In this document: piece by piece, positions 51,862 through 63,700 of the stretch
How the letters are laid out: the number at the start of each line of letters is the position of its first letter
How positions within the stretch are numbered: the stretch's first letter is position 1
Assembly (NCBI GenBank): GCA_025558095.1
Contig: JAIVFI010000002.1
Span: 248,001-312,000 of the forward strand
Reading direction: 5' to 3'
Length of the DNA: 64,000 nucleotides
Source: Hyaloraphidium curvatum
Taxonomy: Eukaryota; Monoblepharomycota; Hyaloraphidiomycetes; Hyaloraphidiales; Hyaloraphidiaceae
Notes under the pieces: model-generated
What the model saw: the letters and a program-made list of their open reading frames with translations, nothing else
The model's database searches: none
What the model was told of the DNA's origin: nothing
Program-made: the position numbers and the translations under genes

Positions 51862-52755
51862 TCAAGCCCCGACGCCCCATCCCCTCACGTTCAGCTCCGG
51901 CCCCGGGTCCACCAAGCTCGCCACGTCCATCCTCCTCGGCTTGTCCTGCTCGGGGGCTTGCTGCACGGGGGCGGGGACCGGCTCCGGGGGCGGCGTGGGC
52001 GCCGACTCCTCCCAGGGCCGAGAGTGCCCCCTCTCCACCTTGCCCTGCACCAGCTCCGGCACGGGGGCGGGGTCCCACGGCCTGCCCTCTGGGACCAGCG
52101 GGCTGCCCCACGGGGTCTGCATGGTCGGCACGCGGGGGGAGTACCCCGGCCAGGGCATCTGCGCGGGCACGGCGAAGGGGGAGCCAGCGGCGGGGTAGGG
52201 CGACGGGTAGGGCGGGAAGGTCGAGTAGCCGAGCGCGGCCAGCGGGGCCGGGGACGCCCAGGCGGGGGGCCCGTATGCGGGCGGGTACAGCGGGTAGTGC
52301 GGAGTGGCGGGGGAGAGCGAGGGTGCCGAGCGCGGGTGCGGGGGGAAGGGGTGGTGCGGCGCGGCAGGCGCGGGCTCCGAGCCGGGGCGGTGCGCGGCCG
52401 GCGGGTACGGGCCGGGGCGCGGCCGCGGCGGGCGCGCGGCGGCGGCGGCGGGGCGGGGCGGGGCGGCCCTGCGCGCGGCCTCGGCGGCGTCGGCCGACAC
52501 GACAAAGTGCCGCGCGACGCCGTCCTCGGGGTACGCGCAGCGCAGCGACAGCCGCACGCAGCGCACGCACGGCGCGCGCCCGCCGTCGCCGCCGCGGCAC
52601 GCGCGCTTGCGGCGGCGGCAGATGAGGCACGCGAGCTTCGGCTCGACGAACACCGCGCCGCCGGCCGCGGGCACCGGCGACGGCGGGCCGGGCGGCGGCG
52701 ACGCCCCGTCTGAGCTCGCTCCGGAGGCCGCGCCGGCAGCGGACCCGTCGCCCAT
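51862..52755 (-). CDS. Small Zn2Cys6 transcription factor
   Basis: Protein of 297 residues from ATG 52755. A textbook binuclear cluster: cysteines 43, 46, 53, 63, 66 and 73 (CX2CX6CX9CX2CX6C) in LACLICRRRKRAC ... PCVRCVRLSLRC. The rest is Pro/Ala/Tyr-rich and low complexity, with no middle homology region, so it is much shorter than usual family members. The Pro-rich tail could be an activation domain, like the N-termini of the bHLH and bZIP proteins here. No intron is needed. Confidence 0.8.
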   Translation of the reverse strand: MGDGSAAGAASGASSDGASPPPGPPSPVPAAGGAVFVEPKLACLICRRRKRACRGGDGGRAPCVRCVRLSLRCAYPEDGVARHFVVSADAAEAARRAAPPRPAAAAARPPRPRPGPYPPAAHRPGSEPAPAAPHHPFPPHPRSAPSLSPATPHYPLYPPAYGPPAWASPAPLAALGYSTFPPYPSPYPAAGSPFAVPAQMPWPGYSPRVPTMQTPWGSPLVPEGRPWDPAPVPELVQGKVERGHSRPWEESAPTPPPEPVPAPVQQAPEQDKPRRMDVASLVDPGPELNVRGWGVGA

Positions 52756-54068
52756 CGCTTTTCGTGGGGTTGGAACAGGGGTCGGTCGGGGTGAATCCGC
52801 GAGGCGGCTGATGTGACATCATAGATTTGAGCCAGCCAGCGGCCTCCGCGCAACACCCCGAATCACCGGCGACTTCCCAGCCAGACCCCGGCAATCCCTG
52901 CATTCCATGCGCTAGCACCCCGGAGCGACCCCACCGGCGCCGCTTCCGACCGCGCACCTTGCCGATCTGGCCATCCGAAGCCTCCGCAGGGGCCCGGCGA
53001 AATCCGCTCGCACAGTGCCGGGGATGCCTCGCCGCCAACGCAGGCGCCCCTCGCAGCGCCGATCCCCGGGCTGTGCCCGCGGGCCTTATCCTCCGCATTC
53101 GGCACCGGGCCGCCGCGCACCCGAGCATGCTTCCGCGCCGGTTCGGCCCCATCCCGCATCGCCGCCGCGGTTCGGATGGACGCCGCCCCGACGACGCTGA
53201 CAAAGCTCCCCAGGCTTGGATCCCCCCCTCCGCTTCCGCCGCACCGGCACGCAGATCCGATCCCAAGCAAGCAGTCCAACACCACCGCCCCACTCGCGAT
53301 GCGGCAACCCCGGCCCGCGGCGTGCACCGGCTTCCTCCCGAGCGGCCACCCCCCGCGTCCCTTCCCAGCCTCCAGGCGGCGACCTGTCGGCCTCCCCGCT
53401 CCCCGCGCCGGCACCGCATGCACCGCCGCCATCCACCGCGCGCCGATCGTCTGCTCGTTCGCCGACGCACCACATAGGGGGCATCGGCCGGCGCTCCGCC
53501 CCAGGGTCCTTACCACCCCGACCGCCCCGCCGCCCGAGGCGGCCAGCTCACTCGCTCCCTCGCGGCCTCCGGTGGCGCCGCGGGAACCTCGGAGGGTTGC
53601 AGGGGGCTTCGGAAGCATCCGAAGTAGCGGGCTGCGGGCGCGGCGGGGGTTGTCCCTGGGACGCCTGACTCCGGGTCCCGGCCGCCCCGCGCGGGGCGGA
53701 GGTGCGCGCGCCGGCCGGTCGCGCGCCGCGAGCCCTCCGCACCGCACGAGCGCGGCAAAAGGAATGCGGGCCTTTGGAATGGGAGCGCCGGCGCCCCGCG
53801 GCCTTCTCCGAGGCGCCGGCGCGGGGGGTCGGTGGTCGGGGAACGCCGCTTGGCCGACGTGTGCCGGGCAGGCGGTGCATGGCTTGCAGGCTGACGAGGG
53901 TCAAAGGGATGCTGGGACGCCGGCTCGGTGATTGCTAAGCCGGATTCGTCGAGTCGACTTGCCCGCGGGGAGCGGCGTGCCGGGCATCCGGCGCAAACGG
54001 GGTGCCCCCATCCTTCCTGCCGGTGGCCCGCCCATCGTGCCCCTTGTCCTTCTGTTTGACAGCTGCAA
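52756..54068. other. Intergenic, 1.3 kb
   Basis: Long open frames on both strands have shuffled composition, and none shows a family motif. A plus-strand RCMACRLTRVKG near 53870 looks like half of a zinc cluster but lacks the third cysteine. Confidence 0.45.
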
Positions 54069-57000
54069 TCACAACGACTTCCTGCCGACCCTGCCTGCCT
54101 TACCCTCCGCCCTCGCCCTCTCGGTCCACATCGCCAACCACTCGGCCATCTCCCCGAACCGCTCCCCCCTCGTGTACTCGTGCATCCCCGCCGACGTCCG
54201 CACCCTCATCTTGAGCCACCACCGCATCTCGCGCCACGCCTCCCACGCGGCGCGGCACGTCTCCTCCGCCGCCGGATCCCCGCGCAGCCCCGCGTCGGCC
54301 TTCGGGTCGCCCAGGACCGCAAAGAGCCTGTCCAAGCGGGGCTCGACGAGCACCCTGGCCGCGCTCCCCGCGGGAAACTCCGGGTCCCCGCCTCCGGCAA
54401 AGAACAGCGGCTTCCCCGGCACCCCCGGCTGCGCAAACACCAGCATCCCCTTTGCGTGCCTGTAGAACAGCTCCACGAGGTCCTCCAGGTGCCCCCCGGG
54501 CTCCTGCGAAATCCACGACGTGCGGGCGTGCAGCGCCGCCGCGCCGTCGGGGCAGGTGCAGCAGTCGTCCGCGGTCGGGGTGGCGTTGTAGCAAGCGGGT
54601 CCCAGAGTCCGCAGCGCGGCGTCCATCTCGGGACCGGCGACCAGGAGCCCCATCGAATGCCAGGTGTCCACAATGGCGGCGCTGGCTGCGCGCGAGAGGA
54701 GCCACGGCGCCTCGTCGGCCAAAGTGCCGGGGCAGAGCGGCGACGGCATCCACGCTTCCGAGACCACCCTGTCGCGCGGCACCCCGGCGTCCGAGAGGTT
54801 CTTGCGGAGGTGCCGGATGGCCTTGAAGTCCGCGAAGTTGGCCTCGGAGCCCAGCATCCAGAACGCGGGGAGCACCTCGGGCCGCAGCACGTCCGGCACC
54901 TCGTCCTCGCGGGGCAACCTCTCCCCAGGCACCACCTTCCCGCCGCCCACCGCGTCCCTCATCACCCCCGCCAGCACCCTCGCGCACTCCCCGTCCCGCT
55001 GGACCCTCCCCTCCCCTCCTTCCACAAGATGGCCCACCACCGCCTCGGGCATGTCCAGCTGGACCAGCGACCCCGCCAGCCGCACCCGCGCCGCCGCGAT
55101 CCCCGTGAACGTCGACCCGGACGACAGCCCGAAGCTCGTCACGGGCGCGCGCGCATCCCCGCCGGCTTTTCCCACGGCGTCCAGGACCGCCGCGAGCGAG
55201 GCGACGGCCGCGTGCAGGTCCTCGTTTCCGCAACTGTCGTCGAACCTCTGGTACGCGTACGGCCCGAGGAGCCCGATCGGCACCGCGACGGGGAGCAGCC
55301 GCCGCCTCTCGAGCGCGCGGATCAGCCCGCGGTGGAAGGGCAGCCGCGAGACGAGGTCCGGGCGGAAGCCCGCGGTGGCAAAGAGGAGGGTGATCCCGCG
55401 CACCTCCGAGAGCGGGAGCGCCGTCTCGAGGGAGATCCAGGGGACGAGGCCCGCGGCGGTGCCGTTGCGCGTGGCGAGGGTTAGGTTGGCGCCCGGGAGC
55501 GGGCGCAGCGCATGGATCGGCTCCGACGCCTGCAGCCTGTGCCTGGCCACGGAAATGTCCGGCAGGCACGTCTCGACCTTTGGCCCCACCCCTTCATTCC
55601 TCGGCACGAGCCCGTTCAGCCCGTCCGCCGGCGGCGCGGTGGAATTGCACCCGCCCAACCTCCCCGCATGGTCCCCGCACAGCGCCCACAGCAGCTCCTC
55701 GACCCCGCCCTTGACCGCCGACGACAGGTCCCCGGGCACGAGCACGTGGTGGTACCGCAAGCCTCCCAGGTGCGCAAGCTGCATGTAATACCACCCCAGC
55801 GACGCGTGGCCAGCCGGGACCAGCTCCGCGAGGGTGCTTCCGGGGTGCAGGGCGAGGGCGTTGGTGAATCCCGAGCCGTGCGGGCCGACGGCGGCACCGA
55901 CCGAGGCCCATTTGAAGAAGGCCTCGGGAAGGGGCTCAGAGCCGGTGAAGAGGACCGCCTCAAGGCCCCGGGAGGCGAGCTCGCGGAGGAGGTGCGCACG
56001 GTCGTGTGGGTTCTGCCCGCGGGCGGTGGCGTTGGACCTGTCGACAACGAGCACGCGGCGGGTGCGGTCTTCGCGATCGGCGGCGATAAATGCTTCGGGA
56101 GCGATGCTGCGCATGGCGGAGCGGAGAGCGAGGAGCTGCAAAGGGTGCGTGCGTGGGCCGGGAATGTGGTTGTCGAGCGCGTGGGCGATGCGTGCGGCCA
56201 CGCGGCCCGTGACGAGCCTCTCTTGGATGCCCAGCCATCGGAGCCACTCCTTGACGAACCCGGGAGCATCGTCCGAGGTCCACCTGCGGTGGAAGTGCGG
56301 GGCCACGTGGACCACGGCCCGCGGGTGATCGGCAAGGTACCCGCGCAGCGGTGCCGTCCTCCCGACAAAGTCCGTCGAGAACCAGTAGTAGTTGTCCGCT
56401 GCCGGTACCACGAGAAACACCTCGTCGAAGACCGGCAGCAGCGGGGCCTGGCCTCCCGTTGTCCGGTTGCGGTCCCAGTCCATGACGGCGGCGTGCTGTT
56501 CCGAGAGGTCGACCCCCTCGACCGGCATCACCAGCTGGGTGACGTAGAACACAGAGCCGCGGCCAGGATCAGCGTACGGCACTTCAGTGAGGTTCTTGCC
56601 GGCGTAGACAGGCCAGTAGTGCTCGTGTCGGACGAGCGGCGACCGCTGGCGGAGCGCCGTGGCGGCGTCGGGGCCGCCGAGGCTGTTCTCGATATGCTGT
56701 GCCATGCGCTGCGCGCGGAGCTTGGTGGTCGTGGGGGGCTCGGGCTCGTAGAGGTCCTCCAGGAGCTGCTCGTACGCCCGCGCGGGATCCGATGGCATCG
56801 GGCGATCGCCCTCATTCCGCGCCCTTTCCCGCTGGAGCGCCGGCCCCACAGCCTGCATCAGCCCGTTCGGCGAGACCACGACGTTGTACGCCGTCAGCAC
56901 GCCGGGCAGGTTGCGCGGCTGCCCCGCAAACAGCGCCGTTCGGATCCCCGCGGCGTCCCTCGCGCCCGCGGCGTCCGCGAGCTCCCTCCCGTGCTCGTGC

Positions 57001-57821
57001 AGGATGAGCACCGTGGGATCGGTCGCGGGCACAGGGACCTGCCGCAGGATGGCGTCGCGGGTGGGGCCGGGGTGGTGCAGCCGCGCAGTGCCTGGCGGGA
57101 GGGGGTGCTCGGTGTCCATCAGGGCGGCGAGGTTGGCCGTAAGGTGGGCGACCACGGCGTCGTAGGGCATCGGGATACTGCAGGGGAGCTCGGTGGCGTT
57201 CGGTGCGGCAAAGCCAGGGACGCCGAGGACGGCGGCGAGGGTGTCATCCACGTCGGCACCGCACCGCCGCCTCAAAGAGAGCACGCCCCCGCTGCCCTCA
57301 AAAGGCCAGTCTGGCGGTGGTGTCCGTCCGGCATAAGGGCCGCAGAGCGCGGCTGCGATGCCGGCGACGCCGGCGTCTCCCGAGACGTCGGAAGGTTCTG
57401 CTGTGTGATCCCCAGCCGTCCAGGCAGCCGCCGCCTCTGCCTGACACAACGCTTCGGCCGACACCTCCACGTCAAACAGCGGCGAGAACGCCAGAGGCAC
57501 CGGCGAGAGGAGCAGCCTGTGTGCCGCCCGGACTTTGGCATCTCCCAGCAGCCCGCCCGCAAACAGCCGCACGCCCTCCCGCAGCGGGAACGTGGACCCT
57601 CCCCCGCACGCCCAGCCCGCCGCAACCCTCAGCCGCGTCCATTTGCCGAGGGGGAGCAGCCGCGTGGCGCCGCCGTGCCCCGCGCAGGGGTCGGCGTCCC
57701 CCGGCGGCGCGGGCGTGACCTCCAAGGCCGGACCGCGCGGCTGCGGCCCCGGCGACACGAAGGGCCAGGCAAAGAGCGCCGCGAGGAGCGCGCGGACCGC
57801 CGTCTGCCTGTTGAGCGGCAT
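54069..57821 (-). CDS. GT61-type glycosyltransferase fused to an alpha/beta-hydrolase-like region, copy 1
   Basis: Protein of 1250 residues from ATG 57821, which starts a type II anchor (VRALLAALFAWPFV); an ATG at 57941 would add 40 residues. Residues about 350-720 are GT61-like (EOGT/xylosyltransferase family): RRVLVVDRSNATARGQNPHDR, then VGPHGSGFTNAL (His648, the conserved HGxGxTN loop) and LRYHHVLVPG. Residues about 790-1250 look like an alpha/beta hydrolase: RGITLLFATAGF strand, FGLSSGSTF nucleophile elbow with Ser900, and LPAFWMLGSEANF late strand. Cys pairs near the end suggest a lumenal location. It might add and then trim or acylate a sugar. The fusion is not one I recognise, and the hydrolase call is inference. 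Confidence 0.7.
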   Translation of the reverse strand: MPLNRQTAVRALLAALFAWPFVSPGPQPRGPALEVTPAPPGDADPCAGHGGATRLLPLGKWTRLRVAAGWACGGGSTFPLREGVRLFAGGLLGDAKVRAAHRLLLSPVPLAFSPLFDVEVSAEALCQAEAAAAWTAGDHTAEPSDVSGDAGVAGIAAALCGPYAGRTPPPDWPFEGSGGVLSLRRRCGADVDDTLAAVLGVPGFAAPNATELPCSIPMPYDAVVAHLTANLAALMDTEHPLPPGTARLHHPGPTRDAILRQVPVPATDPTVLILHEHGRELADAAGARDAAGIRTALFAGQPRNLPGVLTAYNVVVSPNGLMQAVGPALQRERARNEGDRPMPSDPARAYEQLLEDLYEPEPPTTTKLRAQRMAQHIENSLGGPDAATALRQRSPLVRHEHYWPVYAGKNLTEVPYADPGRGSVFYVTQLVMPVEGVDLSEQHAAVMDWDRNRTTGGQAPLLPVFDEVFLVVPAADNYYWFSTDFVGRTAPLRGYLADHPRAVVHVAPHFHRRWTSDDAPGFVKEWLRWLGIQERLVTGRVAARIAHALDNHIPGPRTHPLQLLALRSAMRSIAPEAFIAADREDRTRRVLVVDRSNATARGQNPHDRAHLLRELASRGLEAVLFTGSEPLPEAFFKWASVGAAVGPHGSGFTNALALHPGSTLAELVPAGHASLGWYYMQLAHLGGLRYHHVLVPGDLSSAVKGGVEELLWALCGDHAGRLGGCNSTAPPADGLNGLVPRNEGVGPKVETCLPDISVARHRLQASEPIHALRPLPGANLTLATRNGTAAGLVPWISLETALPLSEVRGITLLFATAGFRPDLVSRLPFHRGLIRALERRRLLPVAVPIGLLGPYAYQRFDDSCGNEDLHAAVASLAAVLDAVGKAGGDARAPVTSFGLSSGSTFTGIAAARVRLAGSLVQLDMPEAVVGHLVEGGEGRVQRDGECARVLAGVMRDAVGGGKVVPGERLPREDEVPDVLRPEVLPAFWMLGSEANFADFKAIRHLRKNLSDAGVPRDRVVSEAWMPSPLCPGTLADEAPWLLSRAASAAIVDTWHSMGLLVAGPEMDAALRTLGPACYNATPTADDCCTCPDGAAALHARTSWISQEPGGHLEDLVELFYRHAKGMLVFAQPGVPGKPLFFAGGGDPEFPAGSAARVLVEPRLDRLFAVLGDPKADAGLRGDPAAEETCRAAWEAWREMRWWLKMRVRTSAGMHEYTRGERFGEMAEWLAMWTERARAEGKAGRVGRKSL

Positions 57822-58593
57822 CGGTCGGGCCCGCAAACACGGATTGGGACACAGGGGATCCCTCAAGGGACGGCGCCACCAGGCGGCCCGAAGAGAGCGC
57901 GCCAAAACCCCGCGGAAAACCCCTACCCGCACCGGCAGCATAAAGGCCGAGGAGGTTCAAATCATGTCAATTTTGGATCCGTGTCGTGTTCAGCCGATGC
58001 TCGTCTGTAAAACTGCGGCTTCAGCTCCCTCGCCCGGCGGAGAAAGAAGGAGCGGGTACTCCGACGGCAGCGGGAGCTCCTCGGCGTCCCCGAGCCGGGT
58101 CAGGTGTGGAAGCATTGTTGCTTTGGAGGCGCTGACTCCCCTTTTCGACGCCATGGGGGGGTCGGAACCGACATGTTCTTGGGTGGAGGGGGGCAGGCGG
58201 GGACATCGCGAAGCCCCTGCGTCCTCGGCCCCCAATGAATCTGCTACCTGTATACCTTTTTCCGGCATCCCGGTAATCTCGCGCGCACACGGCTCCTTGG
58301 GAGTCGGAGAACGGTGGCGCGAGTTTTGGGCTGGGCGGGGACGCAAGGCCGGTGGCGGCGACATCCAAACGCGCGCAAGCATCCCGCCGTGCGGCCAGCC
58401 GAATGCCTCATCGCAGACTCGGGGGGGTCAGTATGTTCGAACACGCCAGATCTGGTGGTCAGCGACGCCGGCAATGCCGGGATGCGCGGGTGCGTGGGGT
58501 TTGCCCCACGGGACCCACTCGTTCCGGACCGGGCGGCGACGGGCCATCGAGGGGACCCGATCGCCGATAGAGCCGCCCGCGGACTCACCGACG
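57822..58593. other. Divergent intergenic, GT61 copy 1 / Zn2Cys6 gene
   Basis: It holds the promoters of two divergent genes; no other gene is seen. Confidence 0.45.
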
Positions 58594-60667
58594 ATGCGCG
58601 GCCGGCCGAAGCGAGCGGAGCCGCCGCCCGCGCGGCCGGGCAAGAAGGCGGCGTGCGTGGCGTGCCGCGCGGCGCGTGCGGCGTGTTTGGGCGGCGGCGC
58701 GCCGTGCGGCCGCTGCTCCGAGCGCGGCATCGCCTGCGAGGGCCTGCCGCCGCGGGCCGATGCTGAAGGCGGGGGAACCGCCGCCGGGGAGGCGGTCGGG
58801 GACGCGGTCACGGAGGATGTCGCGGTGCCGCCCGCTGCCGCCCCGCCGGCGCCGCCGCCCGCCGTCCCGCTGCCGGTGCGCGCCCGCGCGGCATCGCCGC
58901 TGCCCGACGCCGGCGCCATGCGGTTCTGCCTCGGCGCGTTCGCGGACGCCTCGCGCCACGTGCTGCTCTCCGCACACCGCGACGCGCTCAAAGCCGCGCG
59001 GTGCCCCGTCCTCCTCGCCGGCGTTCTGCTCGCCACGCCCTCGCTGTGGAACGACGCGCTGCCCGGCCGCGGCACCCCCCGCGAGCGCCTGCGCTGGGAC
59101 GCCGCCGTGGTCGCGCTGTTCAGGACGGAGATGGCCGCGCTGCTCGAGTCGTGCGCGCCGCTGGGGCCAGAGGCCGTGGCGGGCGCCGCGCTGGTGGCGC
59201 GCTGGGCGATGGAGCGCGGCATGATGGCCGTGGGCAGGCAGCTGGTCGCCCTGGCCTTCTCCATCGCCGACATGGCAGCGACATCGACCCCGTCGTCGCC
59301 GGCAGCCCCGCCGCCCGGGGCCCTGTCGGCGGCAAACCCGGCGCTGATCCCCGCCCTCAACCCCGCGTCTGCCGCCGGTCAGCCGGTGCGCCGGGCCGAC
59401 TGGATCCGCAAATGGACCCTGCGCCGCACGGTGCAGATGCTGCACGTCATGGCGGGCTACTTTGTCCCGCACTTCCACCGCCGCGGCATGCCGCGCACCT
59501 ACTGGTGGCTGCAGCCGCGCACGCGCTTCTGCCCGCTGCCCCGCACCTGGCGCGACTCGGAGGACCCGGCGTGGGACCCCGCCGCTGTCCCGCAGGAGCC
59601 GCGCGTCGCGGACGTTCTCGGCTTCCTCCGCCTGGCCCCGGACGACCCGCGCTTCCTCGCCGGCGCCGCCGCCCTGACCCCGCACTGGCTCGTGCGCGAC
59701 AAGCTGCCGTTTTTCGTGCTGGACTACATGCGCGACCGCGTCGGGGACTTCCACGCCGCCTGCGAGAAGCTCGCCGTGCCCTCGCTGGCCGCGCTCCCCG
59801 CGCTCGCCGAATCCGACCCCGACCCGGCCCGCCGCGCGGCCTACGAATCCCTCCTCGCCATGCGCGTCCGCCTGGACCGCATGCTCGCCGCCCTCGTCGC
59901 CTCCTTCCCCTCCTCCGTGCTGGACGCCCTGCGCGAGGGCGACGGCCCCGCCCTCGTCGCGGCGCTGGAGCTCGCCTCGGGCGGGTTCAACTACGCCTTC
60001 AACAACGCGCTCTACTTCCCCTCCATCCAGATGCTGAGGATGGAGCTGCACTCGTCCTCGGCCCTCTTCTGGGCCGCCGCGCTGCACGGACGGATGGACC
60101 TCGAGCACCTCGCGGACGAGTTTGCTCTGGGCGGGCCCCTGACCGCCATCCTCGAGGATCTCCTGCTGTTCACGCGGCTGCTGGACGGGTGGATCTCCCT
60201 GAACCCCTCGCTCCTCTGCCACGCCGAATCGGGCCTCTCCCTCATCGTCCAGGCGGCCGTCATGCACCTCGCCTTTGCCCGCAAGTTCTCCCTCGCCGCC
60301 GCGGGGGGGCGCCCTCCTCCCCGCCGAGATCCGCGCGGCCGGCCACGCCGCGCACCCCGTGGACGTCCTCGCGCAGGTCCGCGCCGACGTCTCGCGGTGC
60401 ATGCGCGCGCTGCGCGCCTACGCGGCCAAGAACCCCTGGAGCGCCGGGATCCTCGCGCTGGTGGCCAAGCTCGAGGCCGGCACCGGGTTCGGCGTCGAGG
60501 ACGTGCTGCGGGCCGTGGACCCGACGAGGCTGGAGGAGGTCAGGGGGAGGCCGGTGGAGGGGGCCGGGGCGGGGGTGGAGGAGGAGGTGGGGGGCCTGCA
60601 GGGGCTGGTGGATGCGTACGGGAGGTTCGCGGGCGGGGTGAGGAGGGTGGCGGGGCCGGACGGATAG
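58594..60667 (+). CDS. Zn2Cys6 fungal transcription factor, frameshift at a G7 run near the 3' end
   Basis: Start ATG 58594. The zinc cluster is complete: cysteines 21, 24, 31, 38, 41 and 48 (CX2CX6CX6CX2CX6C) in KKAACVACRAARAAC ... CGRCSERGIAC. The middle homology region is at about residues 220-520, with RRTVQMLHVMAGYFVP and a long helical tail. The frame runs unbroken to about 60300, where seven G (60303-60309) separate it from a +1 frame that continues naturally (ALLPAEIRAAGHAAHPVDVL to the stop at 60665-60667). A single missing G would explain this. In the original frame the product instead runs on as Arg/Pro-rich sequence to 60690. It is either a sequencing error or a young frameshift. 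The gene sits between two GT61 fusion copies. Confidence 0.75.
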
Positions 60668-60761
60668 GGTGGGCATTGGAGCGGGGTTGATAGGAATGGC
60701 AGGACATGGACTGGTGAAATCCAACCCTTCCTGGACTCTTGATCGTCGAATTGGGGGAGAA

Positions 60762-63700
60762 TCACTTCTCTTGGACCTTCGCTGTCGAGCCCTCCGCCCT
60801 TACCCTCTCGGTCCACATCGCCAGCCACTCGGCCATCTCCTCGAACCGCTCCCCCCTCGTGTACTGGTGCACGCCCGCCGCCGTCTGGACCCTCATCTTC
60901 AGCCACCAGCGGATGTGGTGCCAGTGGTCCCGAACCCCGCGGCACGCCTCCTGCGCCTGGGGATCCCGCCGCAGGAGCGCGTCGGCGGTCGCGTTGCCGA
61001 CCACGGCGCACCGCTTGCCGGTCCGGGGATCGGCAAGCACCCTGGGCACGCTCCCCGTGGGGAACTCCGGATCCTCCCCGCCGGCAAACAACAGGGGCTT
61101 CCCCGGCACCCCCGGCTGCGCAAACACCAGCATAGCCTCGGCCTGCTTGTAAAACACGTCCTGGTAGTCCTGCAGGTACCGCGAGACCCACTTGATGCGG
61201 GCATGCAGCGCCCTCACGCCGCCGGGGCACGTGCAGCACTCGTCCGCATCCATCGAGGCGTTCCCGCACGTGGGACGGAGCGTCCGCAGCGCGGCGTCCA
61301 TCTCCGCGCTGGCCACCAGGAAGCCCATCGAATGCCACAAGTCCACGATCGCGGCGCTGGCGGCGCGCGACAGGAGCCACGGCGCCTCGTCCGCCAGCGT
61401 GCCGGGGCAGAGCGTCGACGGCAGCCACGCCTCCGTCACGAGCCTCTCCCGCGGCACACCGGCCTCCGAAAGGTTCTTTCGGAAGTGGCGGATGCCCCTG
61501 CCGTCCACGTAGTTGATCTCGGAGCCCAGCATCCAGAAGGGAGGGACCACCTCGGGCCGCAGCACCCCCGGCACTTCGTCCTCCGGCGGGAACCTCTGTC
61601 TCGGCACCACCACGCCCCCTTCCACCGCATTCTTCATCACCCCGGCCAGCATTCTCCCACACGCGGCGTCCCGCCTGATCCTCCCTTTCCCTCCTTCCGC
61701 AAGATGGTCCAGCACGGCCTCGGGCACGTTCAGCTGGACCAGCGACCCCGCCAGCCGCACCCGCGTTGCCACGATCCCCGTGAACGTCGACCCGGACGAC
61801 AGGCCGAAAGTCGTCGCCGGCACCCGCGGATCGCCCCCCGCCTTCTCCACGGCGTTCAGGACCAGTGCGAGCACGCCGACGGTCGCGAGCAGGTCCTCGT
61901 TGCCGCAGTAGTCGTCGACGTTCTGCCAATCGTACCGTCCGGTGAGCCCGATGGGCACGGCGACGGGGAGCAGGCCCCGCCTCTCGAGGGCGCGGATCAG
62001 CCCGCGGTGGAAGGGGAGCCGGGAGACGAGGTCGGGGTGGAAGCCCCCGGTTGCGAACAGGAGCGTGATCCCGCGAACCTTCGAGATCGGGAGCACGGAG
62101 TCGAAGGAGATCCAGGGGACGAGGTTGGTGACCGTGCCGTTTCGGGTTGCGAGGGTGAGATTGGCACCGGGGAGCGGGCGCAGCGCGTCGGTCGGCTCCG
62201 ATACCTCCAGCCTCGGCTTGGCCACGGCGATGTCCGGGAGCCACGTCTCGACCCTGGGCCCCGCCCCCGGCTTCCTCGCCACCAGCCCATTCAGCACGTC
62301 CGCGGGCGGCGCCGTGGAATTGCACCCCGCCAGCCGCCCCCCGTGGTCCCCGCACAGCGCCCAGACGAGCTCTTCCACGCCCTCCCTGATCCCCGTGGAC
62401 AGGTCCCCAGGCACCAGCACGTGGTGGTAACGCAGCCGGCCCAGATGCGCCAGCTGTATATAATACCACCCCTGTGACGCGTGTCCCGCCGGCACCATCT
62501 CCGCCAGCGTGCTGCCGGGCTGCATTGCCAGGGCATTGGTGAACGCCGAGCTATGCGGCCCGACGGCGGCGCCGACAGAGGCCCACTTGAAGAGGGCTTC
62601 GGGGAGGGGTTCGGAGCCGGTGAAGAGGACCGCCTCGAGGCCGCGGGAGGCGAGCTCGCGGAGGAGGTGCGCGCGGTCGTGTGGGTTTTGCCCGCGCGCG
62701 GTGGCGTTGGACCTGTCGACAACGAGCACGCGGCGGGTGCAGTCTTCGCGATCGGCGGCGGTAAATGCTTCGGGAGCGATGCTGCGCATGGCGGAGCGAA
62801 GAGCGAGGAGCTGCAAAGGGTGCGTGCGTGGGCCGGGAATGTGGTTGTCGATCGCGTGGGCGATGCGTGCGGCCACGCGGCCCGTGACGAGCCTGTCTTG
62901 GATACCCAGCCAGCGGAGCCACTCCTTGACGAACCCGGGAGCATCGTCCGAGGTCCATCTGCGGTGAAAGTGCGGGGCCACGTGGACCACGGCCCGCGGG
63001 TGATCGGCGAGGTACCCGCGCAGCGGTGCCGTCCTCCCGATAAAGTCCGTCGAGAACCAGTAGTAGTTGTCCGCTGCCGGTACCACGAGAAACACCTCGT
63101 CGAAGACCGGCAGCCGCGGGGCCTGGCCTCCCGTTGTCCGGTTGCGGTCCCAGTCCATGACGGCGGCGTGCTGTTCCGAGAGGTCGACCCCCTCGACCGG
63201 CATCACCAGCTGGGTGACGTAGAACACAGAGCCGCGGCCAGGATCAGCGTACGGCACTTCAGTGAGGTTCTTGCCGGCGTAGACAGGCCAGTAGTGCTCG
63301 TGTCGGACGAGCGGCGACCGCTGGCGGAGCGCCGTGGCGGCGTCGGGGCCGCCGAGGCTGTTCTCGATATGCTGTGCCATGCGCTGCGCGCGGAGCTTGG
63401 CGGTCGCGGGGGGCTCGGGCTCGTAGAGGTCCTCCAGGAGCTGCTCGTACGCCCGCGCGGGATCCGACGGCATTGGGCGATCGCCCCCGTTCCGCGCCCG
63501 TTCCCGCTGGAGCGCGGGCCCAACAGCCTGCATCAGCCCGTTCGGCGAGACCACGACGTTGTACGCCGTCAGCACGCCGGGCAGGTTGCGCGGCTGCCCC
63601 GCAAACAGCGCCGTTCGGATCCCCGCGGCGTCCCCCGCGCCCGCGGCGGCCGCGAGCTCCCTCCCGTGCTCGTGCAGGATGAGCACCGTGGGATCGGTCG

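Noticed and set aside
53860-53930. RCMACRLTRVKG segment resembling half a zinc cluster
   Set aside because: A glycine occupies the third cysteine position and the downstream DNA belongs to the GT61 gene on the other strand.
55512-58010. 832-codon plus-strand open frame opposite GT61 copy 1 (and similar frames opposite copy 2)
   Set aside because: It is the antisense shadow of a clear glycosyltransferase; the high GC removes stop codons. It has no family motif of its own.
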